Shown: positions 45,694-55,479, numbered from the stretch's first letter. The stretch: DNA of 64,000 nucleotides from Euborellia annulipes (GCA_023213315.1 JAKCPI010005540.1:1-64000); one strand, 5' to 3'. The notes: generated from the sequence alone by a model not told the origin. A program made the numbers and translations.

Positions 45694-45849
45694 TTCTATT
45701 TACCTCAGTTCAACTCTATACAAACTAATTTCTGCAAGCAGTAAAAATTCTTTCGTTGCTTACTAATTTCCAGCAAATGATTCATATACTGTACATTGCA
45801 TTTTCATTTATTAACAAAGTAAATAACAAATTTTAAATAATTAAGTCCT
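45694..45849 (-). other. leader between 5' LTR and chimeric ORF
   Basis: Not gypsy-like. Contains a pyrimidine-rich stretch ending in TGCTTGCAG (about 45739) that resembles a splice acceptor, and GAGGTAAAT just before the ATG. It is probably FPPS-locus sequence, so the captured segment may include host 5' untranslated or intronic DNA. Confidence 0.45.
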
Positions 45850-45984
45850 AACTGAATATAAACTTTAATTAATGAGCTCATACACTCTTCACTACTGGTA
45901 CCTCCCGACTGCCCGCCTGAGTTGCCTTCGCTCTCCCTGTCAGCCGGTGGGAGTCCAACGTTCAAAGTCTTAATAAATGTGACA
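45850..45984 (-). repeat. 5' LTR, missing its inner 70 bp
   Basis: Minus strand TGTCACATTTATTAAG... to TATATTCAGTT, then diverges into the leader. 134 of 135 positions match the 3' LTR. Confidence 0.85.
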
Positions 45985-46760
45985 ACGTTTCGGGTGAATT
46001 TTATCCACCCATCTTCAGTTCCTACATATGATATTACAAATTAGTTAGAATATTTAGATAACAATACATTTACAAAATTGTTTAAAGTCTCGGAGTTGGA
46101 CAATAGGGCAATACATGTAAATTTATATATCATATGTCCTGGCGATGTGGGCGAGAATGATAAAAAAAACAACACGTCTCGATCATAAATATATCTACTT
46201 CAACATTTCTCAAATAATTTTATTTTATACAAATTTAATCCATAAATCAGGTCATTGGTTCCGAAACGAAATGTTGTAAGAATTTCTATCAAAGCCAGAA
46301 TTAAAATATTAAAATTGCACTAAAGCATAATAAATTAAATATCAAATTAATTTGTTACATAATAATACAAAATTCACAGACAATATAGATTTTATACATC
46401 TCATCATATATGATCTCGATCAATGGAATTTGTGCTCAAAGCAGTTGACCGTTTCCCCTTTCTCACACTGTAATCATGTTCATAGACATGTACAGATAGC
46501 TTTCTACCTGTTTGGCTAACATAGACATAGTAAGTGCTTGAGGTTATTTTGACACTTAAGGCGCTATCTACCAAGAAGGCTATTCATCTTCTCAGTAACG
46601 TCTTGAATATATGGAATGGAAAAATACATTTTGTAAGTGTATTGTTATCCAAATATTCTAATTTGTAATATCATATGTATTTCTTATGTAGGATGGACTG
46701 AAGATGGGTGGATAAAATTCACCCGAAACGTCTCATTAAAATGTATTAAATCGGAGGCTT
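45985..46760. repeat. PLE-type palindrome with two hammerhead motifs (one arm broken by the LTR element)
   Basis: The right arm 46605-46765 is an inverted copy of 45985-46085 plus 44077-44111. The right-arm unit (plus, 46694-46734) reads CUGAAGA, stem II GGGUG/CACCC, GAAACGUC. The left-arm unit is cut by the LTR element between GACGT and TTC. Confidence 0.75.
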
Positions 46761-46769
46761 ATTTTTCTG

Positions 46770-47720
46770 TCTATAGAAAAACAGCCCACCCCCCCCCCTT
46801 ATTAACCCCTCCCCCTGCGTTGATAATAGGACTGCTGAGTTCGCTGTTTGAGTTCATGTAGATGTAGCTAAGAGATTTTTACAGTGATATTTGATTGCTA
46901 AACAAATAATTCCAGTAAACATGAGGATAGAGTAAGTTTATAGTATTTTCTACCCAGCAGACCATTTTCAAATATTTATAAGCCAAAGTGTGACGGTCTT
47001 TGCATTGTTATTCAATAATAAATAATGAATAGGTCCTCCGACCTTTGGCTTTTTATATTATGAATGAATTTTTTTTTTTTCGCTCATTCTTTGGTCAAAA
47101 AACATAAATTTTCCTCAACGATCGTAAAACTAAAAAACAACAAAAGGATAGGCAATTAATTAATTTATGTCCTTAACCTGTTTTTTTTTCTTTTTAATAC
47201 CTGGTTTGAGATATTTGTTTTTATAGGTGAAATTAGGTCATAATTAATTTTCTTTTACATCATTAATTGTTGTATGAAAACAGGAATAGTTTTCTGAAGG
47301 ATGCAAAGTAATTAACGTCTAAATTCCGGTTACTATTTTCAATTTTGCAAACAAATGAATTGTTGTTGAACCTACCTAAAATTAATAGATAACAATTTTT
47401 CCTTATTCACCTTAAGATTAACGAGGATTCCAATAAACTAGGGGACCAGACATTGTTTGTTTTTCCTATTTTCTCTTGATAATCTTTCCTTATTGAAGTT
47501 TTTTATAGCTTTATAATGAGTATGGAAGCAAACATTGTTATTTTCTTGAAACAGTTCAAGTGAACGTTAAATTGATATAAGCAAGAAGTTACTTGGATAT
47601 TTAGTAATTATAGTAATTTTGTCTCTTTCTTCAACATTTTTATTTTCTTTTTTTACAACGTCCTACAACATTTGAGACATATACTAAATATCCAAGTAAT
47701 TTCCTGTTTCTATCAATTAA
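46770..47720. other. AT-rich intergenic, unassigned
   Basis: C-run near 46790 and AT-rich sequence. No supportable gene. Confidence 0.4.
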
Positions 47721-47736
47721 ACATTGTTTTTCCTCT

Positions 47737-47983
47737 TTGCTCAGGGGCCCACATCTTGTGGGTACGTGGATGGCGACCACAAACTGCCCGAGCTGGGACA
47801 GGCAGTCCTTCAGTTCTTTGTACTATGCCTGTCTCTTCCTCCCTCTTTTCAACAAGCGTCAGACTGTGTGACGGGTCGGCCTGTCCTATTTCTTCCGGTC
47901 GCAAAAACGCATGATAGGGTTGGAGGGAAAAAGAGATGTCCGCCGACCCCGCATCGCCGGAATAAGGGGAGGATAGAAGAAGA
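47737..47983 (+). mobile_element. SINE S2, full-length copy
   Basis: 247 bp from TTGCTCAGGGGCCCACATC to AGAAGA, flanked by TGTTTTTCCTCT (47725-47736 and 47984-47995). Shares the full consensus with 28659-28907 apart from scattered changes. Confidence 0.85.
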
Positions 47984-47999
47984 TGTTTTTCCTCTGGAT

Positions 48000-48900
48000 A
48001 ATATTGTATATCATTTCATATTAACTTTGATTGCTTGAATGTATTTCAAGCCCCTTGAGATGAAAAGATGAAGTCGCAATAATCTCTTATGAATTTAATT
48101 CATAAAAAAAAACCGCATTAAAAAATTCCTTATAATAGTCTAGTTTTTTTTAAAGTACGTTTAGACGTCGCTCCTGAAACCCCTTAATAATTTCATTTAA
48201 ACTGTAAGTGTCTCCGAAATTTATCCTTAAATTGAAAGCCACTAAAATTTTCATTTTTAACTTACCTCAAAATATGTACTTTCTCGCCAAAGAACAAATC
48301 GGAAATCGCAAAATAATAGTGATACTTTATCATTTTTGTTTATTTATTTATTTTTTTTTTTTTTTGAGATTTATTTATTCCATTTCCACGTTTTTCTATT
48401 TATTTATTATCTCCCATTCTCTCTCTCACGCCATCTTCGATTAAGTAGAAAAAAAGAAAGAAAGGGTTGAAAGATTAAAGAAGTCTCTCTTTCCCTTAGA
48501 GCAGTCATCTCTTTCACCCTTTCTTTTCCCTCAATTAAGTCATGCGGGCTCAAAGGGCGGTGAAAGTAATTAACCAACCATTTTCCTCTGCTCTTATATA
48601 TACAATATATTTAGCATATTATTTTTATCGAAAACCGTTAAAAACGAATTTTTTTTTGGTTAATTGTTATCTAAACTGACTATATTTTAAATCGATAAAA
48701 TGAATTACGTCATAATCTGAGAGTGTAATGATAATATAAATCTTACATTTCAGATTCCAACGTTTAAAGCAATTTTATTAAATTAAAGTTAAGGAATATG
48801 TTAAAGAGTGTTGTAGAATTAATAACATTTTATATATTACTTTTTTTTTTTTTGTTTTAAATTGTTTAAGAGGTCTAGTATTGTAGTTGTGGCTGTTGAG
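48000..48900. other. AT-rich intergenic, unassigned
   Basis: T-runs and short open frames of no recognisable character. Confidence 0.4.
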
Positions 48901-48969
48901 TTGTATCAAGGAAGGGTTGCAGGAGCAGAGACTGGCAGCCAGATTTCTTTCTTTAAATATTTTTTATTG

Positions 48970-49008
48970 GGCCGACGTTTCGGTCTCGATAGAGGCCATC
49001 TTCAGGGC
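48970..49008 (-). ncRNA. hammerhead-like motif, well preserved
   Basis: Stem I GCC/GGC, stem II of six positions with one mismatch, GAAAC and GUC intact. The box reads CUGAAGA (one change from CUGAUGA). No stem III. Confidence 0.6.
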
Positions 49009-49529
49009 TAAAAATGTATATATATATCAAAGCGAATCCGACGTGTAGGGTCCGAAGGACCGGGGAGTGTGTCGACTCAGGGAGAGTGGTTCTGCTTCTG
49101 CTGGGTCTTCTCGGACTTCTTTCTCGGGCCTTCTCGGTCTTCTTTCTTGAAGTTCGATTTTAATTTTTTTTGGTACAAGTTTGATTTTTTTTTTTTTTTT
49201 ATTTTTTTTTGGTGTTTTGATATATATTTTTTTGACGTTTTGATTAAAGTTTTTTTTTTTGAAGTTTTGATACTATTTTTTTTTTAGTTTTGATGTAAAT
49301 TAAGAATTTTTTTTTTCAAGGGTTTCGGTGTGAAACCACTTTTTCTGTTTTTTTTTTTTTTTTTTTTTTTTTGTTATTTTCTTTATTTAAATAGAATTTT
49401 GATTGGGAAAGCCTCCCTGGGAAAATTTGTGTTCAAGTGGTGGTAAAAATTTCCCAGTGAAGGTAGGGTTTTTTTGTTGGGTTAATAAGAGAGAGGTTAT
49501 TTTTTAAAAATTTATTTAAAAAAAACCTT

Positions 49530-49935
49530 AGCAGGATGAGGTTGAGGGCCTTAACCTCTGAGCCGAGCGCCTGGTGATGCCGGTGATGTGGTTCCGACCG
49601 TGCTGCAATTTTGTCCTGCTGGAATCACGGACCCGGACCGTCTCGGTGCGAACTGGAGTTGCAGTACCCCCGGTGTCACGTGAAATTCCCGCCCTTTGGC
49701 GCAGCTAGGACCGCTGGTGCTTCGGGGTCGGCCAGTTAATTTGGTACTGGGACCCTGAGAGAGCCTCGTTGTTGCCTGGTCGGTGCCAATGCCAAGCACC
49801 GTTGCTGAGAGTGTTGCCTGGTTGCTCAGGAAGCGGGCCCGACCGTTGATGTGGCCACTTCGAGAGTGTAAATAAGAATGGGAAACGACGGTGCGCACTC
49901 GGACTCTCAAGCCAAAAGTTCGGCCACTCAACTCA
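49530..49935. other. GC-rich, CpG-containing island
   Basis: About 400 bp much richer in G and C than anything else nearby. A minus-strand frame of 126 codons (49551-49931) spans it but is Ser/Thr/Gly/Arg-rich with no recognisable domain, as expected from GC-rich non-coding DNA. On the minus strand near 49545-49580 CTCGGCTCAGAGGTTAAGG resembles a pol III A-box; no B-box follows at the right distance. Could be a promoter/5' UTR of the surrounding element. Confidence 0.35.
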
Positions 49936-50423
49936 AATCCTAAGCTAATCGTACAAATTATGTTATAAATTCTATTTTAGATCCGGATCTCCGGGAAATT
50001 GAAATTTAAATAGTTTTTTTTTTTTTTAATATTTTTTTTTTGAATTTAACAATTTTAATAAAATTTTATATAATAAAAATTAAAAAAAAAAAAAAACTCA
50101 ACAAGGGCCGCAGAAGGCGGTCATGTTGCGATATATATATAAATAAAATTTTGTTACATAGTTTTACATAAAATAAAGCAATGGAAAGTAAATATTATAT
50201 TACAACAATAAGATACTTTAATAATAAAACACATACCCCAATAAATGTCAAGTAAATATATATTATTTGCATTAGGCAGCTATGCGTGATGATGCTCATC
50301 AGGTGAGAGATCTTTCAATGAGGGATAGGCAGGCCGCGCTGGCGTGTCAGCCCCCCCCCCCCCACTCCATCAACTCGTCTGAGGATGCTCTGGTAAAAAT
50401 TTACAGTTTCGTTGAAATCTCTT

Positions 50424-50651
50424 TTAAAATTCAAGGAGCTTCAAGGAGATTATAAATTTATTAAATAGACCTTTTATCTTCTCGGAGAGTCCTGGTATGT
50501 ATATAATACTTCTGTATTTCAAATCTGCCTCTTGATCTTCGGATAGGAGTTCAATACGGCTATTTGAGGTCTTGTTGAAATACAATTGAAAAACTTTCGA
50601 TAATATGTTCCGAGGGTAATTGTCTCTATCGAGACCGAAACGTCGGCCCAA
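50424..50651 (-). pseudogene. PLE linker fragment
   Basis: Reads SEDQEADLKYRSI, then IYIPGLSEKIKGLFNKF, matching the conserved P-G-x-S-E-K-I linker between the PLE reverse transcriptase and GIY-YIG domains (compare FIPDLSERILRIFK at 27830). It breaks off before the endonuclease. Confidence 0.65.
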
Positions 50652-50949
50652 TAAGAAAGAAATCTGGCTGCCAGTCTCTGCTCCTGCAACCCTTCCTTGA
50701 TATTAAGGTGTCTATTTAAATGTTCCAAAAGGCCTTGAGGATTTTATGTTGTCTTTCTTGATTTAAACAAGTAGCTATTGTTGGAAAGTTTGTTGTTGCT
50801 TTTTATTGCGTTTAAAAATACAAAAAAAAAAAAATTAAATAATTATTACAAAACTAATCTTTTTACATAAATGATTAATTTCAGGAGAAGTGACTGAATG
50901 TATAATGAGTTTTGAGAATATTCAATGCAGTCAAAAGCAAAAAAAAAAA

Positions 50950-51530
50950 AAATCGAAAGTTGTGTTCTGCGCTTGTCACACCAGATTTTTTGTGTCGACA
51001 TATATTTAGTTCCCGACAGTACGGAACATATGAATTCAGATGTAAAATTTATAAGTATCGGAAAATATTTATATTTTGTTACCATGGCAACCATTTCTCC
51101 TATCTTTTCTATGAAATACAAGAGTAAAGTGGTCTTCAGAAGATTTCAATTGCAAAATGAGAATATACATTTTAAAGAGAATCTAAAAATTAATTGATTT
51201 TTGAATTTAAAAAAAAATCGGAGCAAATTTTGAGAAAATCGAAAAAAAACTGAAAAATTACATCAGTAAAGTACTAGTACTCTTTGGCCGATTTTGATTT
51301 AAAGCTTATTTTTCCGGTCCCGGGGGTGTTTATCTTAAATATAAAATTTCAGCCTCATAGCTCAATTCCTTCATGCTTAAAGGATTTTTTTTAAAATTCA
51401 TAAATCAATTATTTTTTAGATGCTCTTTAAAATGTATATTCTCATTTTGCCGTTGAAATCTTCTGAAGACCACTTTACTCTTGTTCTTCATAGGAAAGAT
51501 AGAAATGGTTGCCATGGTAACGGAATTTAA
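50950..51530. repeat. family A repeat, rearranged copy
   Basis: 50950-51385 is minus-oriented from half of the terminal hairpin to CATGCTTAAAG. 51385-51530 is a plus-oriented second piece with TAGATGCTCTTTAAAATG and ATGGTTGCCATGGTAAC. The two halves meet as an inverted junction. Confidence 0.65.
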
Positions 51531-51581
51531 ATCTTTTTCTTTTTATTAGATTAAAAATCAATTATTATTTAAATTCCCATT

Positions 51582-52260
51582 TTTTTACTTTCTCTTACCT
51601 ATGTATATATGTAATATATATATAGAGAGAAAGTATTGGATTCATGTCAAAAATTCGATGTCGAGATTTTGATGGATATACACATTTTGAGGTCCCCTGA
51701 ATCCAAAAAAGTGGTTTTCGCGACATGGTCTGTCTGTGTGTGGGTGTGTGGGTGTATGTGTGTGTGTTCAATTTTAAGCATGAAGGAATTGAGCTACGAG
51801 GTTGAAATTTTATATTTAAGTTAAACATCTCCCGGGACCGGAAAAATAAGCTTTTAATCAAAATCGGCCAAAGAGTACTAGTACTTTACTGATGTACTTT
51901 TTCAGTTTTTTTCGATTTTCTCAAAATTTGCTCCAACGATTTTTTTTAAAATTCAAAAATCAATTATTTTTTAGATGCTCTTTAAAATGTATATTCTCAT
52001 TTTGCAATTGAAATCTTCTGAAGACCACTTTACTCTTTGTATTTCATAGGGAAGATAGGAGAAATGGTTGCCATGGTAACAAAATATAAATATTTTCCCA
52101 CACTTATAAATTTTACATCTGAATTCATATGTTCCGTACTGTCGGGAACTAAATATATGTCGACACAAAATCTGGTGTGACAAGCACAGAACACAACTTT
52201 CGATTACCGAAGGTAAGAGAAAGTTGTGTGCTGTGCGCCAGTCACACCCAGATTTTTTTT
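51582..52260 (+). repeat. family A repeat, full-length copy
   Basis: Complete, with both hairpins and a (TGTG) tract. Nearly the same as 22024-22706. Confidence 0.8.
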
Positions 52261-52599
52261 ATTTTTATTTCTGTCTTTAATTGTTTCCGGGAAAACATAT
52301 ATCACTCTCTCTCTCTCTCTCACTTGCAAACATTATCGCCTGTCTCTCCACCTTCTCTCATAGGCCTAATGTTAATTTCCTATAGGGATTTGTATGTTAA
52401 TTTCGATTCAAAAGGGGGTCCCCTTTGGAACTTTTTTACGCATTTAAAATTTTTTTTTCCAATTCTTATGAAATTTTGTATTTATTTACGATTCTATATT
52501 GTGTATAAAATGTCCAAATATGAGATTAAAATTTTGAAAAATAACCATAGTTTATTTCAAGCAATCAACATTTAAAATGCAAGTTTGAAACTAAGGTGC

Positions 52600-52712
52600 T
52601 ATGGAAAACTAAATATATCTCGACACAAAAAATCTGGTGTGACAGCACGGTGGACAACTTTCTCTTACCGAAGGGGTAAGAGAAAGTTGTGTGCTGTGTC
52701 ACACCAGATTTT
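52600..52712 (+). repeat. family A terminal-hairpin fragment
   Basis: CTCGACACAAAAAATCTGGTG to GTGTCACACCAGATTTT, with both hairpin arms reading CTCTTACC/GGTAAGAG, a rearranged loop. Confidence 0.65.
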
Positions 52713-52719
52713 AGATTTG

Positions 52720-54000
52720 TCGCCGATTGAAGAAGTTGACAGTGAAAATTCTCTTCAAGAAGATTCAGACGAAGATATCGAAAAAGAAATAGAACAGGAA
52801 GAACAGGCCTTTATTTCATTTGAATTGGCTACCAATATAGGGCCTAAATGGCCTTAGATGCCGAAAAAGACCTTAAATAATTTAAAAAAAAGTGTATAAT
52901 TTAGAAAATAGACAACTAAGTTGCAAAACTTTCCCGCTATATAAATATTCAATTAAGAGCAGGAAAGTTTTGCAACTTCGTTGCCCATTTTTATGTATTT
53001 TAAACGGATTGAGAGAGAGCTCTATTTTTAGAGCATCTCGCTCTCTCTATTATAATAATTAAAAAAAATATTTTTTTTTTCTTTAATTTACTTTCAAAAG
53101 GTTATTTTTTTTTTATTCCTTTGTTCATTTCTATATTTTCTTTCTTGTTCTCTGTCTCTCTCTCTCTCTCTCTCTTCCAGTTAATTAACTGTATTATATT
53201 TCACCTAGCTTAGTGTAAGTAATAATATAATAGGGGTAATATGTATCCTTTCTTATTATATCCCCTCGAGTTGTCTTATTCATATAAACAACTAGAAATA
53301 CCCCGAGTACTTGAACATAAATTCTTTTTTTTCTCTCTCTCTCCTTTGTGAATATGAAATGAAAAGGATACTAGGAAAGTTATTGTACGTACGAAAAAGT
53401 ATTTAATATTCATAAGAACTTTTAATGTTTCGTAAAGTGTTAGCCGCGCCAACAATTTTTTTAAATTAAAATTTTCTATGAAGTAATTAGAAATCTGGTG
53501 ATGCCACATTTCAATATAAAGGCTGTTCGGGCATTAAGGCACTTTTATAGATTAAAAGATAATTTTTTTAATATTTTATTAATACGTATAAAATAATTTT
53601 TTGAAGCAGATCTGACGAACGGGTTATCGTGTAATTAATTTTTGATGAAACGCACACATATCGATGATTATGTAGCCACTCCTGATAAAGATAAAACAAA
53701 AAACTTAACATTTTATCAATTAATTAACTTCCGTAGAACACGTTAAAAATGAAATCAACATTATCTGAGGAAGGCTTTTTTTAAAAATTTTACAAACAAT
53801 TCATGAAAAATGTCAGTTGACCATATTTAAAAATAAGTAAGTCACGTGACTCAAACCAGTTTGGCAACGTTGCATAAAATAAAACGCGTTTCACGCTTTC
53901 TCTTACATTTTTTTTTTTTTTTCAATTGGCGATATTTTTTTTCGCAAATCGCCCTCCCGTTGTGTCTAAACTGATTTGCATTACTCATTGTAATATTATA
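52720..54000. other. intergenic with an acidic open stretch and a hairpin
   Basis: 52715-52855 is open and strongly acidic (DSENSLQEDSDEDIEKEIEQ), of unknown origin and without a start codon of its own. 52917-52978 is a perfect 17-bp inverted repeat AAGTTGCAAAACTTTCC with a 28-bp loop. A (TC)n microsatellite is at about 53157-53176. The rest is AT-rich. Confidence 0.4.
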
Positions 54001-54008
54001 AATAAAAT

Positions 54009-54411
54009 TAGATTAATGATATGAAGAGGATGCAGCCAATAATAAATAAAAAAGCATCTATTTTGTTACCACTCTTTATTTTGGAACGTTTCGGCTATGA
54101 TCAACAAAGCCATCTTCAGCCCTTCAAGAGTATATTTTATATTATTAACATACAAAATAGATATTGTCAATAGAAATATAAATATAATACAGATCATATG
54201 TATTTAGTCGAATGTATTTTTTCAATTTCTGTTACAAGAGAGAATGAGAGCAAAGCCTTGATTTTTTTTTTTTTTTTTTCATCTATTTAAATAAATGATT
54301 TTATTTTTATAGATAATTTTTTTTATATTTAAATCATAGCCGATTACAAAAAATGTTACCTATTTAATCTATTTAAAAATTGTCTGCATCCTCTTCATAT
54401 CATTAATCTAT
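54009..54411. repeat. short element with inverted ends and a hammerhead-like motif
   Basis: Ends AGATTAATGATATGAAGAGG (54009) and its complement (to 54411). Minus-strand unit 54084-54121: CUGAAGA, stem II GGCU/AGCC, GAAACGUU. Only one unit here, unlike most palindromes. Confidence 0.6.
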
Positions 54412-54519
54412 GTATGTAATGTATAGCAGCCACTGTTCGTTATATATTATAAATAAAATACAACAGCAAGATCAACATAATCAGCTGTCAAATGCAAATG
54501 TTGCCAGATCTATATTATG

Positions 54520-54789
54520 CCCCCGGGTCTGGCGTAGTAAGTAGCGCCCCTACCTCCTATACCAAACGTCGCGGGTTCGGACCCAGGCAGTCCGATGATT
54601 TTATTTAAGCCATTTGGATACCAGATGGCTTAAATAGAAATGCCTGAACCCACAATAGATATATTCTCTACAACGGTTATCGTCAAAGTCTTAAATGGCC
54701 TAAGTTGCCGAAAAGACTGTGTGAATGTGTGTGTGAGTGTGAGTGCGAATGAGAAAAAAGTGTGAATGTTTTTTTGTAAAAAAAAAAAA
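54520..54789 (+). mobile_element. tRNA-derived SINE S1, full-length copy
   Basis: The tRNA-like head keeps the B-box GGGTTCGGACCC; the A-box region is diverged. The body and GTGTGAGTGTGAGTGCG tract lead to an A-tail. Flanked by AGATCTATATTATG (54506-54519 and 54790-54803), an exact 14-bp duplication. Confidence 0.9.
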
Positions 54790-55112
54790 AGATCTATATT
54801 ATGTAAAAAAAATACTTAGATCAAGTCATTTATTTATTATTTTTGGTAATGTGAAATTATTAACTTAATACAATTATAAATTATGATACGTCACGACTAA
54901 ATTATAATAATGAATTTATGCATTCAAATTTTTAATTTTATTAAAAAAAAATTTAGATTCTATTGATATTTTGACTACGGGGTACTGTCTGAACAACCAT
55001 AATGAATCAAAAACTTTCAGCAAATCAATAAATTTAATAATAATAATGGGCAGTGAGGATATCCAGGCAGCCAAAAAAAACAATAAAGAAAATTATATTT
55101 GTCTTTATTTGT

Positions 55113-55150
55113 ATCTACGTTTCGGCCGATATTCCGGCCTTCATCAGGAC
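55113..55150 (-). ncRNA. hammerhead ribozyme, stem-III-less type, intact core
   Basis: Minus strand: UGUC, CUGAUGA, stem II GGCCG/CGGCC with loop GAAUAU, GAAAC, GUA, GAUA. CUGAUGA and GAAA are perfect, stem I pairs UGUC with GAUA, and GUA is a permitted cleavage triplet. Stem III is reduced to CG with no loop. Small hammerheads of this kind are known from PLEs and reported to cleave as dimers, forming a shared stem III from two units. Confidence 0.75.
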
Positions 55151-55359
55151 AATTGTTGTTTGCCTCGAGCTTATAGAGGCTCTTGGCAACTCCTGACAAT
55201 GTGTTTGAGTGAACATTCGTCGGATGGCATGACTTCTGATTCAATAGTGATGTATTGTGATACTATTGAACCAGAAGTCATGCCATCCGACGAATGTTCA
55301 CTCAAACACATTGTCAGGAGTGGCCAAGAGCCTCTATAAGCTCGAGGCAAACAACAATT

Positions 55360-55397
55360 GTCCTGATGAAGGCCGGAATATCGGCCGAAACGTAGAT
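55360..55397 (+). ncRNA. hammerhead ribozyme, stem-III-less type, intact core
   Basis: Same sequence as 55113-55150 on the plus strand. With this pair in an inverted arrangement, transcription in either direction yields one sense unit and one antisense unit. Confidence 0.75.
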
Positions 55398-55479
55398 AAA
55401 TATATGAAATAAAGACAAATATAATTTTCTTTATTGTTTTTTTTGGCTGCCTGGATATCATCACTACTCAATATATATT

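Larger units (their letters stand above)
44112..45984 (-). mobile_element. small LTR retroelement carrying a captured FPPS sequence
   Basis: The outer ends are TGTCACA (44112) and TGTGACA (45984). The 4-bp duplication ACGT flanks both (44108-44111, 45985-45988), and the joined flanks rebuild a hammerhead palindrome seen intact at 46694-46734. On the minus strand: a partial 5' LTR, 156-bp leader, one ORF (FPPS then gypsy integrase tail), a purine-rich tract and a complete 3' LTR. The shared LTR part differs at one of 135 positions, so the insertion looks recent. Gag, protease, reverse transcriptase and most of integrase are absent; it must have moved with help from another element. The 5' LTR lacks about 70 bp at its inner end, and no primer-binding site is visible. 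Confidence 0.85.
48903..50703. mobile_element. PLE remnant between inverted hammerhead-bearing arms
   Basis: Arms 48903-49008 and 50610-50703 are inverted copies (AAGGAAGGGTTGCAGGAGCA and its complement). Minus-strand hammerhead at 48970-49008: GCC, CUGAAGA, stem II GGCCUC/GAGACC, GAAACGUC, GGC. The right-arm unit keeps only the 3' half. Inside the right arm starts a minus-strand PLE coding fragment (50424-50651). The centre holds T-runs and a GC-rich island. Confidence 0.65.
55048..55470. repeat. near-perfect PLE-type palindrome with two intact-core hammerheads
   Basis: Arms 55048-55246 and 55263-55470 are almost identical, with a very short centre. Each contains a unit with all core bases (see below). 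Mirror-image open frames on the two strands are by-products. Confidence 0.8.

Noticed and set aside
44112..45984. Reading the 135-bp direct repeats alone as unrelated dispersed repeats
   Set aside because: The polypurine tract, TG...CA ends and target duplication identify them as LTRs.
49551..49931. 126-codon frame in a GC-rich island
   Set aside because: Ser/Thr/Gly/Arg-rich with no domain; GC-rich DNA yields long frames by chance.
52585..52857. Acidic frame after a family A hairpin as a transposase N-terminus
   Set aside because: Acidic stretches occur at the start of several transposase types but no diagnostic motif follows before the stop; kept only as an unassigned open stretch.
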